Shown here in pieces: positions 17,665 through 25,615 of a DNA stretch of 64,000 bases. Each line of letters opens with the position of its first letter. The first letter of the stretch is position 1. The notes under the pieces are model-generated. The model was not told the DNA's origin. It searched no databases and saw nothing but the letters and a program-made list of their open reading frames with translations. The DNA comes from Lentzea cavernae (GTDB taxonomy: Bacteria; Actinomycetota; Actinomycetes; Mycobacteriales; Pseudonocardiaceae): positions 514,645 through 578,644 of the forward strand of contig NZ_BNAR01000004.1 of NCBI RefSeq assembly GCF_014653695.1, read 5' to 3'. Made by a program: the position numbers and the translations under genes.

Positions 17665-18482
17665 GCGATCGCCGCGAGCGCGGCCGCCGTGCCCGCGACG
17701 ATCTTCTCCTGGGCCTCGGCCCGCGAGGCGGTCGGCACACCGTCACCGGGCTGCTCCCCGTAGTCGCCGAAGAACGCGTGCACGGCACCCGGCACCAGCT
17801 CGAACCGGGTGTCCGCCGGCAGCAGCCTCCGCGAGTCGGCCACGTCCTGGGACGTGGTGAAGCCGTCCTTCTCGCCGTGGATGGACCACGCGCTGAGCCC
17901 GCCACGCCCGGACAGGTCGTCGACCGGGTAGGACGCCCACAGCACCAGGCCGCGCACCGACGAGTCCGCGAGGACGTCCCGCGCCGCGGCCACACCACCC
18001 AGCGAGTGCCCGCCGACCGCCCACGCCGGCACCTCGGGGTGTTCCGCACGCAGCGCGGCCGTGTCCCCGCTCAGCAGGGCGATGTTCAGCGGCTCCCGCA
18101 CCACGACGACGAGGAAGCCTTGCGCGGCAACGCGACGCAGCAGCGGGACGTAGGCGCGGTAGTCCACGCGTGCTCCGGGGTGGAAGACGAGTCCGGCGCG
18201 CACCGGGCCGTCCGGTCGCAGCACCGTCTCGTTGCCGCTGTCCTCAGTGGTCGCGAACGGTTGGAGGTAGAGCAGGGGTGCGAGGAGCACGACTGTGAGC
18301 GCGATGGCCAGCCAGGACGGCGTGCGGCGCCACCACGCTGCCGCCACGCCCACGGCTGCCACCACGGCCAGGAGGATCAGGTGGGCGGGGTGGCCTGCGG
18401 TCAGCGGTCCCCAGCCGAGGATCAAGAGGGTGAGCGGGACGCCGATGCTCGTGGCGGCCGTCAGGCGGCGTGGCCAGGTCAT
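17661..18482 (-). CDS. Membrane-anchored alpha/beta hydrolase
   Basis: A 273-residue protein. The first 75 residues hold about three hydrophobic segments (SIGVPLTLLILGW, HLILLAVVAAVGVAAAWW, LAIALTVVLLAPLLYL), so the catalytic domain should be tethered outside the membrane. The hydrolase part has the nucleophile elbow GGHSLGG, HGEKDGFT as the acid-loop region and a His in VPGAVHAFFGDYGE. This looks like the Abhydrolase_5 (dienelactone-hydrolase-like) group; the substrate cannot be inferred. It lies 61 bases downstream of the AraC-type regulator gene on the same strand. It converges on the STAS gene with overlapping stop codons. Confidence 0.82.
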   Translation of the reverse strand: MTWPRRLTAATSIGVPLTLLILGWGPLTAGHPAHLILLAVVAAVGVAAAWWRRTPSWLAIALTVVLLAPLLYLQPFATTEDSGNETVLRPDGPVRAGLVFHPGARVDYRAYVPLLRRVAAQGFLVVVVREPLNIALLSGDTAALRAEHPEVPAWAVGGHSLGGVAAARDVLADSSVRGLVLWASYPVDDLSGRGGLSAWSIHGEKDGFTTSQDVADSRRLLPADTRFELVPGAVHAFFGDYGEQPGDGVPTASRAEAQEKIVAGTAAALAAIA

Positions 18483-18543
18483 GGCCGGGTCACGTCACAG
18501 GGGGAGCGGAAAACGTTCAGCACACTGAGTATTATGCAGGAGG

Positions 18544-19578
18544 TCAGTGCGTGGCGCGTGACCGGGCGAAACTGCTGGGCGTCGTCCCGTACCACCGCCG
18601 GAACGCGTGGATGAAGCTGGCGGCCTCGGCGAACCCGAGCTCCACCGCCGCCTGCTCGACCGACACTCCCCCACCAGCCAGGATCACCGCGGCACGCTCA
18701 GACCTCACCTCGTCGAGCAACGCCTGATAACTGGTCCCGGACTCGCTCAACCGACGACGAAGCGTGCGCGAGCTCAAACCGAGCGCACGGGCCACGACCG
18801 GCATCGTCTCCTCGAACCGCACAGACCGCTCCAACAGGCGCCGGACCTCGTCCGCCACGCCCGGCTTGCGGCGGCGGCGCTCGGCGATGTCCTGGCACTG
18901 CCGCTCGCACAACGCCGTGGCCTCCGGGCTGGCCAGCGGCAGAGCCCGGGCCAGCAGGGACGCGTCCACAACGGACTGGTTGCGGCGTGCGGAGAACCGG
19001 GGCCGCACGCCGAACACCTCCTCGTGGGCCCGAACGTCGGCAGGCGCCGGGTGGGTGACGTCCACGGACAGCACGGGTACCGCGCCGGACACCAGCTCGC
19101 CGATCACCGTGTGGATGGCGGCGAGGTCGCGTTCGACGAGGAACGGCACGACCTCGCCGGGCAGGGCGCCGGGGTCGAGCGAGATGACGAGCAGGTCGCC
19201 GTCGAGCGCGGCGGTGGGGGCGGTGAAGGTGAAGCTGAGGTCGAGGTAGCGCAGCGCCACGTCGATGGCGTCCTGCACGGTGGCGGCGCTGAGGAACGCG
19301 TGGCCGAGGACGCCGAACGTCGTGGCGTGGTAGCGGCGGCCGGCGGCTATGCCCGCGTTCGGCAGGAGGGTGGCCAGGTTGCGCACGACGGCGAGTTCCT
19401 GGCGGGCGTTGATCTCGGCCGCCGGGTCGGCCAGCTGCTCTGGGGTGAGGTCGCTGCCGTCGAGCAGCGCGGGCCGGGGCAGGCCGTGCTCGGCGCCGAA
19501 GCGCAGCAGGAGTGCGACGCTCGCGATGCCTCGGGGGAAGTCCCAGTGCCGGGTCGCCGGTTCGGCCAACGTCCTCAT
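18544..19578 (-). CDS. AraC family regulator with arabinose-binding-like N-domain (VirS/OruR type)
   Basis: A 344-residue activator. The N-terminal 200 residues match the Arabinose_bd/OruR-type sensory domain (TTFGVLGHAFLSAATVQDAI is characteristic). The two helix-turn-helix units are at the C-terminus: VARALGLSSRTLRRRLSESG and VSVEQAAVELGFAEAASFIHAFRRW. ATG 19578 is chosen over one five codons upstream because it opens the conserved region. It is divergent from a Baeyer-Villiger monooxygenase gene, the same arrangement as virS-mymA in mycobacteria. The palindrome at 19582-19598 sits directly before its start and may be its operator. Confidence 0.88.
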   Translation of the reverse strand: MRTLAEPATRHWDFPRGIASVALLLRFGAEHGLPRPALLDGSDLTPEQLADPAAEINARQELAVVRNLATLLPNAGIAAGRRYHATTFGVLGHAFLSAATVQDAIDVALRYLDLSFTFTAPTAALDGDLLVISLDPGALPGEVVPFLVERDLAAIHTVIGELVSGAVPVLSVDVTHPAPADVRAHEEVFGVRPRFSARRNQSVVDASLLARALPLASPEATALCERQCQDIAERRRRKPGVADEVRRLLERSVRFEETMPVVARALGLSSRTLRRRLSESGTSYQALLDEVRSERAAVILAGGGVSVEQAAVELGFAEAASFIHAFRRWYGTTPSSFARSRATH

Positions 19579-19581
19579 GGC

Positions 19582-19598
19582 CGCGATTGTCAATCGCG
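19582..19598. promoter_or_regulatory. Perfect palindrome CGCGATTG-T-CAATCGCG
   Basis: Eight-base arms around a single T give a perfect dyad in the 71-bp gap between the divergent AraC-type gene (start 19578) and the monooxygenase gene (start 19650). It contains a TTGACAATC stretch on the minus strand that could also act as part of a promoter. The best guess is a regulator binding site controlling both directions. Confidence 0.55.
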
Positions 19599-19636
19599 CG
19601 GCCGCTGTTGTCCTGGTGCGAACGGGTGGTTCTTCC

Positions 19637-19642
19637 TAGTTT
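19637..19642 (+). promoter_or_regulatory. Possible -10 box of a leaderless transcript (TAGTTT)
   Basis: TAGTTT fits the actinobacterial TANNNT -10 pattern and ends seven bases before the GTG start at 19650. No Shine-Dalgarno sequence is visible, so transcription may begin at the start codon. Confidence 0.35.
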
Positions 19643-19649
19643 CGATCTC

Positions 19650-21107
19650 GTGTCGGAAAACCCCGAAGTGGTGGTCATCGGTGCCGGGTTCGGCGGGCTC
19701 GGTGTCGCGTTGTCCCTGCACAGAGCCGGTTTCGGCCGGGTGACGGTGCTGGAGCGCGCTGACGGCGTCGGCGGGGTCTGGCGGGACAACACCTACCCCG
19801 GCGCCGCGTGCGACGTGCCGTCCTCGCTCTACTCGTACTCCTTCGCGCCCCACCTCTCGTGGCCGCGCCGGTACTCGGCCCAGCCCGACATCCTCGCCTA
19901 CCTCCAGCGCACCGCGGCGGTGGTGCGGGACCGGATCAGGTTCGGCGCGGACGTCGTCGCCGCCTCGTTCGACGAGGCACGGCGGCGGTGGCGGGTCGTG
20001 CTGGCCGGCGGTGAGGTCCTCGAAGCGGACGTGCTCGTGTCGGCGGTGGGCCAGCTGAACAGGCCGGCGGTCCCGGCGATCCCCGGCCTGGACCGCTTCC
20101 GCGGCCCGGTGTTCCACAGTGCTCAGTGGAGGCACGACGTCGATCTGAGCGGCAAACGGGTCGCGGTGGTGGGCACGGGTGCGAGCGCGGTGCAGTTCGT
20201 GCCGCGGATCCAGCCCCTGGCGGGCCACCTCACCGTGTTCCAGCGGTCCGCGCCGCACGTGCTGCCCAAACCCGATGCGCAGCTGCGCGGCCGTGCGCAC
20301 CCGCTGACCGCCCGAGCGGCACGGGGTGGGGTCTGGCTCGCGGGCGAGGCGCTGACGGGACTCCTCACCGCCGGGCGGTTCTCGCGGAGCCTGGTCGCGG
20401 GTCTGGCGGCGGCCCACCGGCGGGTGCGGGTGCGCGATCGCGACCTGAGGGAACGGCTGCGGCCGCCCGGTCAGGCGGGGTGCAAGCGGGTGCTGTTCAG
20501 CAACGACTGGTATCCGGCACTCACCGCGCCCAACGCCGGGGTGGTGACCGAGCCGATCACCGAGATCACCGAACGGGGCGTGCGCACCGCCGACGGCCGC
20601 GAGCACGCCGCGGACGTGCTGATCTGGGGCACCGGGTTCGAGGTCGCCGACTTCCGGCTGCCGATGACCGTCACCGGTGCGGGCGGCCGTGACCTCGCCG
20701 AGGTGTGGGGCGGGCGGCCGCGGGCGCACCTGGGCATGTCCGTGCCCGGTTTCCCCAGCTTCTTCCTGGTCTACGGCCCGAACACCAACCTCGGCGGCAA
20801 CTCGATCGTCACGATGATCGAGGCGCAGTCCCGCTACGTCGTCGCCGCGGTGCGCCACCTCGCGGAGTCCGGCGCGGCCTGTTTGGAGGTGCGGCCCGAG
20901 GTCGCCGACGCGTTCGACGCGGAGATGCGATCCCGGCTCGCGAACGGCGTGTGGAGCGGCTGCGCCTCGTGGTACCGCGCCGAGGACGGGTCGATCACGA
21001 CCAACTGGCCGGGCAGCACCAGGGAGTACCTCCGCAGGACGGCGCGCCTGCGGGTCGAGGACCACGTGCTGACGCGCGCGGACGACCTGACCTCGGAAGG
21101 GGTGTGA
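19650..21107 (+). CDS. Flavin-containing (Baeyer-Villiger type) monooxygenase
   Basis: A 485-residue FAD/NADPH enzyme. GAGFGG at 11-16 binds FAD, and VVGTGASA at about 173-180 binds NADPH. Between them lies the Baeyer-Villiger fingerprint FxGxxxHxxxW: F150, G152, H156, W160. It should insert oxygen next to a ketone, forming an ester or lactone, or oxidise a heteroatom. GTG 19650 is preferred because it opens directly into the FAD-binding strand; upstream codons would overlap the AraC promoter. It heads an operon with a GMC oxidoreductase (3 bases downstream), an acetoacetate-decarboxylase-like protein and a secreted esterase. An alcohol-to-ketone-to-ester route is therefore plausible. Confidence 0.9.
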   Translation: MSENPEVVVIGAGFGGLGVALSLHRAGFGRVTVLERADGVGGVWRDNTYPGAACDVPSSLYSYSFAPHLSWPRRYSAQPDILAYLQRTAAVVRDRIRFGADVVAASFDEARRRWRVVLAGGEVLEADVLVSAVGQLNRPAVPAIPGLDRFRGPVFHSAQWRHDVDLSGKRVAVVGTGASAVQFVPRIQPLAGHLTVFQRSAPHVLPKPDAQLRGRAHPLTARAARGGVWLAGEALTGLLTAGRFSRSLVAGLAAAHRRVRVRDRDLRERLRPPGQAGCKRVLFSNDWYPALTAPNAGVVTEPITEITERGVRTADGREHAADVLIWGTGFEVADFRLPMTVTGAGGRDLAEVWGGRPRAHLGMSVPGFPSFFLVYGPNTNLGGNSIVTMIEAQSRYVVAAVRHLAESGAACLEVRPEVADAFDAEMRSRLANGVWSGCASWYRAEDGSITTNWPGSTREYLRRTARLRVEDHVLTRADDLTSEGV

Positions 21108-21110
21108 GGC

Positions 21111-22763
21111 GTGGACTACGACGTGCTCGTCATCGGCTCGGGGTTCGGCGGCGCGGTGACGGCCCTGCGGCTGACCGAGAAGGGCTACCGCGTGGGCGTG
21201 CTGGAGGCGGGCCGGCGGTTCGCCGACCACGAGCTGCCGCGCAACTCCTGGCACCTGCGCGACTACCTGTTCGCACCGGCCATCGGGTGCACCGGCATCC
21301 AGCGGATCACCCCGCTGCACGACGTGCTGGTCCTCAGCGGAGCCGGTGTCGGCGGCGGTTCCCTCGTGTACGCCAACACCCTGTACGAACCGTCCGACGC
21401 GTTCTTCCGCGACCCGCGCTGGGGGCACGTCACCGACTGGCGTTCCGAGCTCGCACCGCACTACGACCAGGCGAGCCGGATGCTCGGCGTGGTGGAGAAC
21501 CCGCTGCGCACCGAGGCCGACCGGCTGCTGCGCGAGGTGTCCACCGAACTCGGGGTGGAGGCGACGTTCCGCCCCACCCGCGTCGGTGTCCACTTCGGAC
21601 GCGACGGTGAGGACCCCTTCTTCGGCGGCGCGGGCCCCCGGCGCAACGGCTGCATCGCCTGCGGCGCGTGCATGACCGGGTGCCGGCACAACGCGAAGAA
21701 CACGCTGCCGAAGAACTACCTGCACCTCGCCGAGCAAGCGGGCACCGAGGTGTGGCCGTTGACCACGGTGACCGACGTGCGGCCCGGCAGCGGTGGCGGG
21801 TACGCCGTGCGGACGCGTCGCACCGGCGGGCGCGCGGAGCGCGTGTTCACGGCCGGCCAGGTGGTGTTCGCCGCGGCGTCGCTCGGCACGCAACAGCTGT
21901 TGCACCGCATCCGTGACGGCGGCGGTCTGCCCGGGCTCTCACCACGGCTCGGAGCGTTGTGCCGCACCAACTCCGAGGCGGTCGTCGCGGTGCGCTCGAC
22001 GGACGGGAAGGTCGACCACTCGCGGGGCATCGCGATCACGTCGTCGATCCACCCGGACGAGAACACGCACGTCGAGGTCGTGCGCTACGGACGCGGCAGC
22101 AACCTGCTGGGCCTGCTCATGACGACGCTCGTCGACGGCGGCCCCGCCCGGTCGCGCCGCGGCCTCGCCCAGCTCAGGGCCGAGCTCCGCACCGCACTGC
22201 GGTTGCACACGCCCCGCAGGTGGTCGGAGGAGACCATCGCGTTGCTGGTCATGCAGAGCCTTGACAACTCGCTCACCACGAGGACCAGGAACGGCCGCCT
22301 GACCACGACCCAGGGCGAGGGCGAGCCCAACCCGTCCTGGATCCCGGCCGGGCACGACGTGGCGAGGCGGCTCGCCGCGCTGTCGGGCGGGGTGGCCAGG
22401 GGCGCGTGGACGGACATGGCGGACATCCCGCTGACGGGGCACCTCATCGGGGGCTGCGTCATCGGCGACTCCCCCGCCACCGGCGTGGTCGACCCGTACC
22501 ACCGGGTGCACGGCCACCCCGGGCTGCACGTCGTGGACGGCTCGACGATCCCGGCCAACCTCGGCGTCAACCCGGCGCTGACCATCACCGCGCTCGCCGA
22601 GCGCGCGATGTCGTTGTGGCCTCGGAAGGGCGAGCCCGATCCACGCCCGCCGCTCGGCTCGAACTACGTGCGGCTCCGCCCCGTCCCCCCGCGCCGCCCC
22701 GCGGTGCCCGCCGGTGCGCCGGCGGCGTTGCGCCACGAAGGAGAGGCCGCCGATGCCCGCTGA
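21111..22763 (+). CDS. GMC family oxidoreductase with a cysteine cluster (cholesterol-oxidase-like)
   Basis: A 550-residue FAD enzyme that would oxidise an alcohol to a ketone. GSGFGGAVTALRL (9-21) is the dinucleotide-binding loop and GAGVGGGSLVYAN the second flavin motif. HLIGGCVIGDSP and NLGVNPALTITALAERAMS are C-terminal GMC motifs. Residues 181-191 hold four cysteines (C181, C184, C187, C191; CxxCxxCxxxC) followed by KNTLPKNYL, as in the actinobacterial ChoD/Rv3409c group. The spacing resembles a [4Fe-4S] site, though cluster binding is inference. The C-terminal 40 residues are Pro/Arg-rich. It starts at GTG, 3 bases after the monooxygenase stop, and overlaps the next gene by 11 bases. 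Confidence 0.87.
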   Translation: MDYDVLVIGSGFGGAVTALRLTEKGYRVGVLEAGRRFADHELPRNSWHLRDYLFAPAIGCTGIQRITPLHDVLVLSGAGVGGGSLVYANTLYEPSDAFFRDPRWGHVTDWRSELAPHYDQASRMLGVVENPLRTEADRLLREVSTELGVEATFRPTRVGVHFGRDGEDPFFGGAGPRRNGCIACGACMTGCRHNAKNTLPKNYLHLAEQAGTEVWPLTTVTDVRPGSGGGYAVRTRRTGGRAERVFTAGQVVFAAASLGTQQLLHRIRDGGGLPGLSPRLGALCRTNSEAVVAVRSTDGKVDHSRGIAITSSIHPDENTHVEVVRYGRGSNLLGLLMTTLVDGGPARSRRGLAQLRAELRTALRLHTPRRWSEETIALLVMQSLDNSLTTRTRNGRLTTTQGEGEPNPSWIPAGHDVARRLAALSGGVARGAWTDMADIPLTGHLIGGCVIGDSPATGVVDPYHRVHGHPGLHVVDGSTIPANLGVNPALTITALAERAMSLWPRKGEPDPRPPLGSNYVRLRPVPPRRPAVPAGAPAALRHEGEAADAR

Positions 22764-23358
22764 CTTCCCTCCCGAACCGTGGGACCTGTGCGGCCGTGGC
22801 TGGCTCACGGTGTCGACGGCACCGCGCTCGGCGGTGCCCCCGCCACCTCCGGGCGTGGTGCCGCTGACCCTGTTCGGCCACGTGGTCGTGGTGTCCGCGT
22901 TCGTCGACTACACCCCGCCGGGCCTGCTCTCCTACCGCGAGCTGATGACGGCCGTGGTGGTGCGCCGCGGATTCCGCCTGGGCGTGACCATCACCGACAT
23001 CTGGGTCGACGACGAGACGTCGCGGGCAGGAGCGCGGGCGATGTGGGGAATTCCCAAAGAGATTGCGGACTTCACGCTCGTCGCCGAACCAGGTCTGACC
23101 GCGGACGCGCACGGCATCGCCGGTGCCGACGAACGCCCGCGCAGGGCGCCGGGACTGCCGGCGTGGATCACGACATCGGTGTGGCAGACGCTGGGAGACG
23201 ACACACGTCGCACCCGGTTGCGCACCACCGCCCGCGTCCGGCCCACCCGGCTGCGCTGGCGGGTCACCTCCGGCGGCGCGCTCGGCTGGCTCACCCATAC
23301 CCGGCCGCGCCTGCACCTCGCGGTCACGAACCTGCGCATGCGGTTCGGCTCGCCCTGA
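22753..23358 (+). CDS. Acetoacetate-decarboxylase-like protein
   Basis: A 201-residue protein. ATG 22753 follows GAAGGAGAGG and lies inside the end of the GMC gene. The central segments YRELMTAVVVRRGF, VTITDIWVDDETSRAGARAMWGIPKEIADF and LTLFGHVVVVSAFVDYTPPG match the acetoacetate decarboxylase (ADC) fold. The catalytic-lysine region corresponds to GIPKEI, but true ADC identity cannot be shown from sequence alone. Many members act instead as lyases or hydratases on keto compounds. In context it would process a product of the oxidase-monooxygenase pair encoded upstream. Confidence 0.72.
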   Translation: MPADFPPEPWDLCGRGWLTVSTAPRSAVPPPPPGVVPLTLFGHVVVVSAFVDYTPPGLLSYRELMTAVVVRRGFRLGVTITDIWVDDETSRAGARAMWGIPKEIADFTLVAEPGLTADAHGIAGADERPRRAPGLPAWITTSVWQTLGDDTRRTRLRTTARVRPTRLRWRVTSGGALGWLTHTRPRLHLAVTNLRMRFGSP

Positions 23359-23410
23359 CTTCGCGGCGCCACCAGCGCCGCGGATCCACCCATCTCACGA
23401 GGAGTGGTTC

Positions 23411-24307
23411 ATGCGAGTTCTCGTAACGACGCTCACCCTGGCGGCCTCGGTCCTGGCCGCCCCCACCGCGTTAGCCGCGCCACCGGACTACGGCCTGCCC
23501 GGCTCGTACCCGGTGGCGTACAGCGATGTCACCGCCGTCGCGGGCGGCCGGTCCGTGCCCGCGCGCGTCCACTACCCCGCCACGGCCGCCGGGGCGAACC
23601 AGCCCGTGGCGGCGGGCAGGTTCCCCGCGATCGCCTTCGGCCACGGCTTCTTCCAGGCGACGTCCAAGTACACGAGCACCAGCACCCACCTGGCCTCGTG
23701 GGGCTTCGTCGTCGTGGTGCCGACCACGCAGGGCGGGCTGAGCCCGAACCACGGCACGTTCGCCGACGAGCTCAACGCCGGCCTGACCTGGCTGGTCGCT
23801 CAGGACACCACCACCGGCTCGCGTTTCCGCGACCACGTCAGCACGGCCTCGCTCGGCGTCGCGGGCCACTCCATGGGCGGCGGCGCGGCGGTGCTCGCGG
23901 CGGCGCGCAACCCCAGGATCACCGCCGTGTCCACCTACGCGGCGGCCGAGACCACCCCGTCGGCCAAGGCGGCAGCGGCGACTCTCGCGGCACCCGCGCA
24001 GTTCCTGGCCGGATCCCAGGACACCATCACACCGGTCGCCGAGCACCAACGGCCGATGTTCGCCGCGAAACCACCGTCGAAGCAGCTGCGCACCATCACC
24101 GGCGGGTTCCACTGCGGCTTCATGGACACCTCAGGCCTGTTCTGCGACAACGGTTCCATCACCCGCGCCGCCCAGCTCACCGCGGCGAAGCGGGTCATGA
24201 CGTCGTGGTTCCGCCATCACCTGAGCGGCGACGCGGCGGCACGTGACTTCGTGTGGGGCCAGCCCGCCCGCACAGACACCGCCGTCACGTTCGAGGGAAC
24301 CGAGTAG
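23411..24307 (+). CDS. Secreted polyester-hydrolase/cutinase-like esterase
   Basis: A 298-residue exported alpha/beta hydrolase. Residues 1-22 are a signal peptide (basic start, Leu/Ala core, ALAAP cleavage region). FPAIAFGHGFFQATSKY carries the oxyanion region, GHSMGGGAAV holds the nucleophile serine, and the acid and His are expected in AGSQDTITPV and ITGGFHCGF. This is the layout of the actinobacterial polyester hydrolases and lipases. GAGGAGTGG lies just before ATG 23411. It is 52 bases after the ADC-like gene and may be the last gene of that operon, cleaving extracellular esters. Its stop codon lies in the left arm of the long foldback element at 24306. Confidence 0.87.
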   Translation: MRVLVTTLTLAASVLAAPTALAAPPDYGLPGSYPVAYSDVTAVAGGRSVPARVHYPATAAGANQPVAAGRFPAIAFGHGFFQATSKYTSTSTHLASWGFVVVVPTTQGGLSPNHGTFADELNAGLTWLVAQDTTTGSRFRDHVSTASLGVAGHSMGGGAAVLAAARNPRITAVSTYAAAETTPSAKAAAATLAAPAQFLAGSQDTITPVAEHQRPMFAAKPPSKQLRTITGGFHCGFMDTSGLFCDNGSITRAAQLTAAKRVMTSWFRHHLSGDAAARDFVWGQPARTDTAVTFEGTE

Positions 24308-24460
24308 CAGTGGTGCGGCTCGCAACGTTGCCGGTGGAATTCGCGGTCAGACGGGTGCGTCGTGGTGCCGCCCCCACGTCCTCATACTGGACGGGCGGTG
24401 CCGCGAGGCGCCCTGCTGAGCGTGGAATACGCCGCCAACGTTGCGTGACGCGCCACTGCT
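24306..24460 (+). repeat. 155-bp foldback element filling a convergent intergenic gap
   Basis: The whole gap between the esterase and alkC genes folds on itself. The outer 25 bases (AGCAGTGG... at 24306-24330) pair with 24436-24460 at 22 of 25 positions. Extending to 68 positions per arm gives 51 identities, then CGTCC/GGACG (24377-24381 and 24389-24393) around a 7-base tip after a 4-base bulge. Of the 17 mismatches, eight are T/C or G/A and become G-U wobbles in RNA read from the plus strand. None is of the opposite kind, which would favour the minus strand. This suggests a structured RNA at the 3' end of the esterase transcript, or a long terminator. The element touches both stop codons. 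Confidence 0.8.
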
Positions 24461-25566
24461 CAGGAACCGTCCACCAGGACGAACTCGGCACGACCGGAGC
24501 GCACGCCGTTGACCTGCAGTTCGACGGCGTGCTGCCCGGGGTGGTACCGGCGGGTGGTGATCACCCGGAACGAGTGGTCCCGGCTGAGCTCGTAGGTCTC
24601 CCCCGGCTCGACGGTCCGGGTCGTCAGCTTGAACGTCTTGCCGGTCAGCGTGCCGTTGGCCTTGCGGTGGTGCACCACGTAGTCGATCACCAACCGGGCG
24701 GGCTCCCGGTCGAGGTTGCGCACGGATCCCGTGAACGACAACGTCTCCCCGATCGTCACGGTGTCGGTGGAGAGCAGCGGACCGACGACGTCGAGGCTCA
24801 CCGAGGAGAACCCCAGCAGCCCGAGCGCGCCCGGATGTCCTTGCTTCACCAGGGTTCGCAGGCCGTGGCGCACGAGCCGCGCGGTGTTCACATCGGGCTC
24901 CGCCATCCACCCGGCCGCGGTCGCGACGACCACGTCCGGGTGCCGGCGGCTGATGTCGTTGAGGTGGTTGGCGACCGACCGCCGCACGTACTCGCTGTCG
25001 TCGCGGTGCAGCGCGTCGAGGATCGGCAGGGTCGTCCCGGGGTCGGTGAGGACGCCGGGCACGCGGATCGCCCAGGGCAGCAGCGGGCGCGTTCCCTCCG
25101 AGGCGAGCCTGCGCACGTGCTCCGAGTCCGACCGGGTCCAGCCCTCGATCACGCCGAGGGCTCGCCCCAGGTCCGCGTTGAGCAGGGCACGCAGGGCGAA
25201 CTCCGACGTCAGGCGCCCCGTGAGCTCCGCCAGCAGGGCGAGGGCGTCGTCGAACGCGTCCACGCCGCCCTCGCTGATCGCCTTGGCGGCCACGGCACTG
25301 GTGACCGGCCAGATCATCCACCCGGTGAACGACGGCGACTCGTCCGCCGCGGCGCGCACGGTCCGCGCGAACGACGCGTAGTCGCCCGGCAGGTCGCCGA
25401 GCAGCGCGTCGCGCAGGAGGTCGCTGCGCTCCCGGAGTGCCAGCGGCGCCAAGGCGTTCTCGGCATCGCGAAGCCGGGACAGGCCCGCTTCCGGCCGTGC
25501 GGTCCGCAGGGAGGTGACGAGGGCGCGAACGGTCTGGACACCGATCAACTCGTCGGCAAAAGGCAT
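24460..25566 (-). CDS. alkC: AlkC-type DNA alkylation repair glycosylase with Ig-like tail
   Basis: A 368-residue protein of the HEAT-repeat DNA glycosylase superfamily. ATG 25566 is chosen over one 11 codons upstream. Helical repeats span about residues 1-250, with HVRRLASEGTRPLLPWA and SEYVRRSVANHLNDISRRHPD the hallmark segments. From about 265 an all-beta immunoglobulin-like extension follows (ETLSFTGSVRNLDREPARLVIDY to YHPGQHAVELQVNG). This extension distinguishes AlkC from the shorter AlkD and helps grip damaged DNA. It removes N3- or N7-alkylated purines without base flipping. A TAGCAT box at 25574-25579 lies seven bases before the start, with no Shine-Dalgarno sequence. Confidence 0.85.
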   Translation of the reverse strand: MPFADELIGVQTVRALVTSLRTARPEAGLSRLRDAENALAPLALRERSDLLRDALLGDLPGDYASFARTVRAAADESPSFTGWMIWPVTSAVAAKAISEGGVDAFDDALALLAELTGRLTSEFALRALLNADLGRALGVIEGWTRSDSEHVRRLASEGTRPLLPWAIRVPGVLTDPGTTLPILDALHRDDSEYVRRSVANHLNDISRRHPDVVVATAAGWMAEPDVNTARLVRHGLRTLVKQGHPGALGLLGFSSVSLDVVGPLLSTDTVTIGETLSFTGSVRNLDREPARLVIDYVVHHRKANGTLTGKTFKLTTRTVEPGETYELSRDHSFRVITTRRYHPGQHAVELQVNGVRSGRAEFVLVDGS

Positions 25567-25573
25567 GTCCGCG

Positions 25574-25579
25574 ATGCTA
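25574..25579 (-). promoter_or_regulatory. Possible -10 box of a leaderless alkC transcript
   Basis: Read on the minus strand, TAGCAT ends seven bases before ATG 25566. It fits TANNNT, and no Shine-Dalgarno sequence is present. Confidence 0.35.
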
Positions 25580-25615
25580 CCCAGACCGGGTTCGTCCACC
25601 GTGGACCGAGCCGGG

